From Thiobacillus sp. 65-29 (GTDB lineage Bacteria; Pseudomonadota; Gammaproteobacteria; Burkholderiales; Thiobacillaceae), in the NCBI GenBank assembly GCA_001899775.1, contig MKWN01000037.1, positions 1 through 64,000 on the forward strand: a DNA stretch of 64,000 bases, in the 5' to 3' direction. Shown piece by piece: positions 63,625 to 64,000 of this stretch. Numbering within the stretch: the stretch's first letter is position 1; the number at the start of each line of letters is the position of its first letter. The position numbers were made by a program, and so were the translations under genes. The notes beneath the pieces are model-generated. The model saw only the letters and a list, made by a program, of their open reading frames with translations, had not been told where the DNA came from and did no database searches.

Positions 63625-64000
63625 TTCACGGCATCGGCACCGATCTGGTCGACACGCGGCGTGTGCGCGACGGCCTCGCACGCTTCGGCGAACACTACGC
63701 CGACCGCCTCCTCGCTCCGGCCGAGCATGCCGACTATTACGCGAGCCGCGACCCGGCGCGCTTCCTCGCCAAGTGCTTCGCGGCCAAGGAGGCGTTCGCC
63801 AAGGCGGCGGGCACGGGACTGCGTGCGCCGGTGACGCTGCGCAATCTTGCGGTGCTGCGCAATGCGCACGGCAGGCCGCATTTCGACTGCGCACCCGAGC
63901 TTGTCGCCTGGCTGACGGCGCAGGGCATCGTCGCGCACCACCTGTCGCTGTCCGACGAGGGCGAACTCGTGCTGGCTTACGCAATTCTGGAGAAGACATG
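63621..64000 (+). CDS. acpS: holo-[acyl-carrier-protein] synthase
   Basis: Transfers 4'-phosphopantetheine from CoA to apo-ACP. The 126-aa protein starts MIHGIGTDLVDTRRVRDGL, with the metal-binding Asp of GTDLVD and FLAKCFAAKEAFAKAAGTGL carrying the conserved KE. It is complete except that the stop codon (TG at 63999-64000) runs off the window. The ATG at 63998-64000 may start the next gene. Confidence 0.95.
   Translation, partial: MIHGIGTDLVDTRRVRDGLARFGEHYADRLLAPAEHADYYASRDPARFLAKCFAAKEAFAKAAGTGLRAPVTLRNLAVLRNAHGRPHFDCAPELVAWLTAQGIVAHHLSLSDEGELVLAYAILEKT

Overview
The window is high-GC DNA and reads as a betaproteobacterial chromosome. The strongest sign is the gene string ndk-rlmN-pilW-rodZ-ispG-hisS-(yfgM-like)-bamB-der ... 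hflX-hflK-hflC-(DUF2065)-hisZ-purA, with accA-tilS, slyD-bcp, lptF/lptG, pepA-holC-valS and acpS nearby. This order is typical of Betaproteobacteria; the hisZ-purA-hflKC linkage is especially telling. A PEP-CTERM protein and a full MSHA pilus locus would fit Rhodocyclales or Nitrosomonadales, but the species cannot be fixed from the sequence.

Layout. 1-45: 3' end of a tRNA-Leu, then a bidirectional terminator. 120-18.4 kb: two minus-strand housekeeping blocks (purA to hflX; der to ndk, tilS and accA). They are separated by about 1.1 kb where hfq would be expected but is not found. 18.4-27.5 kb: slyD, bcp, divergent lptFG and pepA-holC-ORF-valS. 27.6-42.2 kb: an MSHA-type pilus locus, all minus strand, in two blocks. 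mshE-G-A-C-D-O-P-Q holds the assembly ATPase, platform, pilins and tip-like protein. mshI-I2-J-K-L-M-N holds the inner-membrane assembly proteins, the secretin and the AAA protein. mshN is broken by a frameshift at a run of eight C. 42.3-48.7 kb: a short tandem-repeat array, a small secreted protein, an Hsp33 with a degenerate zinc site, a MoxR/VWA pair, a Nudix hydrolase, a REP-like doublet, an unknown 502-aa protein and tRNA-Ser(UGA).

48,765-62,733: an integrated element of about 14 kb in the 3' end of tRNA-Ser. It is bounded by a 14-bp direct repeat, with clustered ACCCACCA arm-type repeats inside each end. It carries a P4-type integrase, two AlpA-like regulators, a TOPRIM primase, a RepA-type ATPase, a DEAD-box helicase, a large terminase with small partner proteins, a sigma-region-4-like protein, a T7 gp14-like virion protein, a possible capsid-cement protein and a PEP-CTERM protein next to attL. 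I find no major capsid protein, portal, protease, tail, lysis gene or classical repressor. All recognised phage-type genes lie on the minus strand, many with ATGA overlaps. This suggests a phage satellite or a reduced prophage, and it is the most interesting part of the window. 62.8-64 kb returns to chromosome: a radical SAM protein and acpS.
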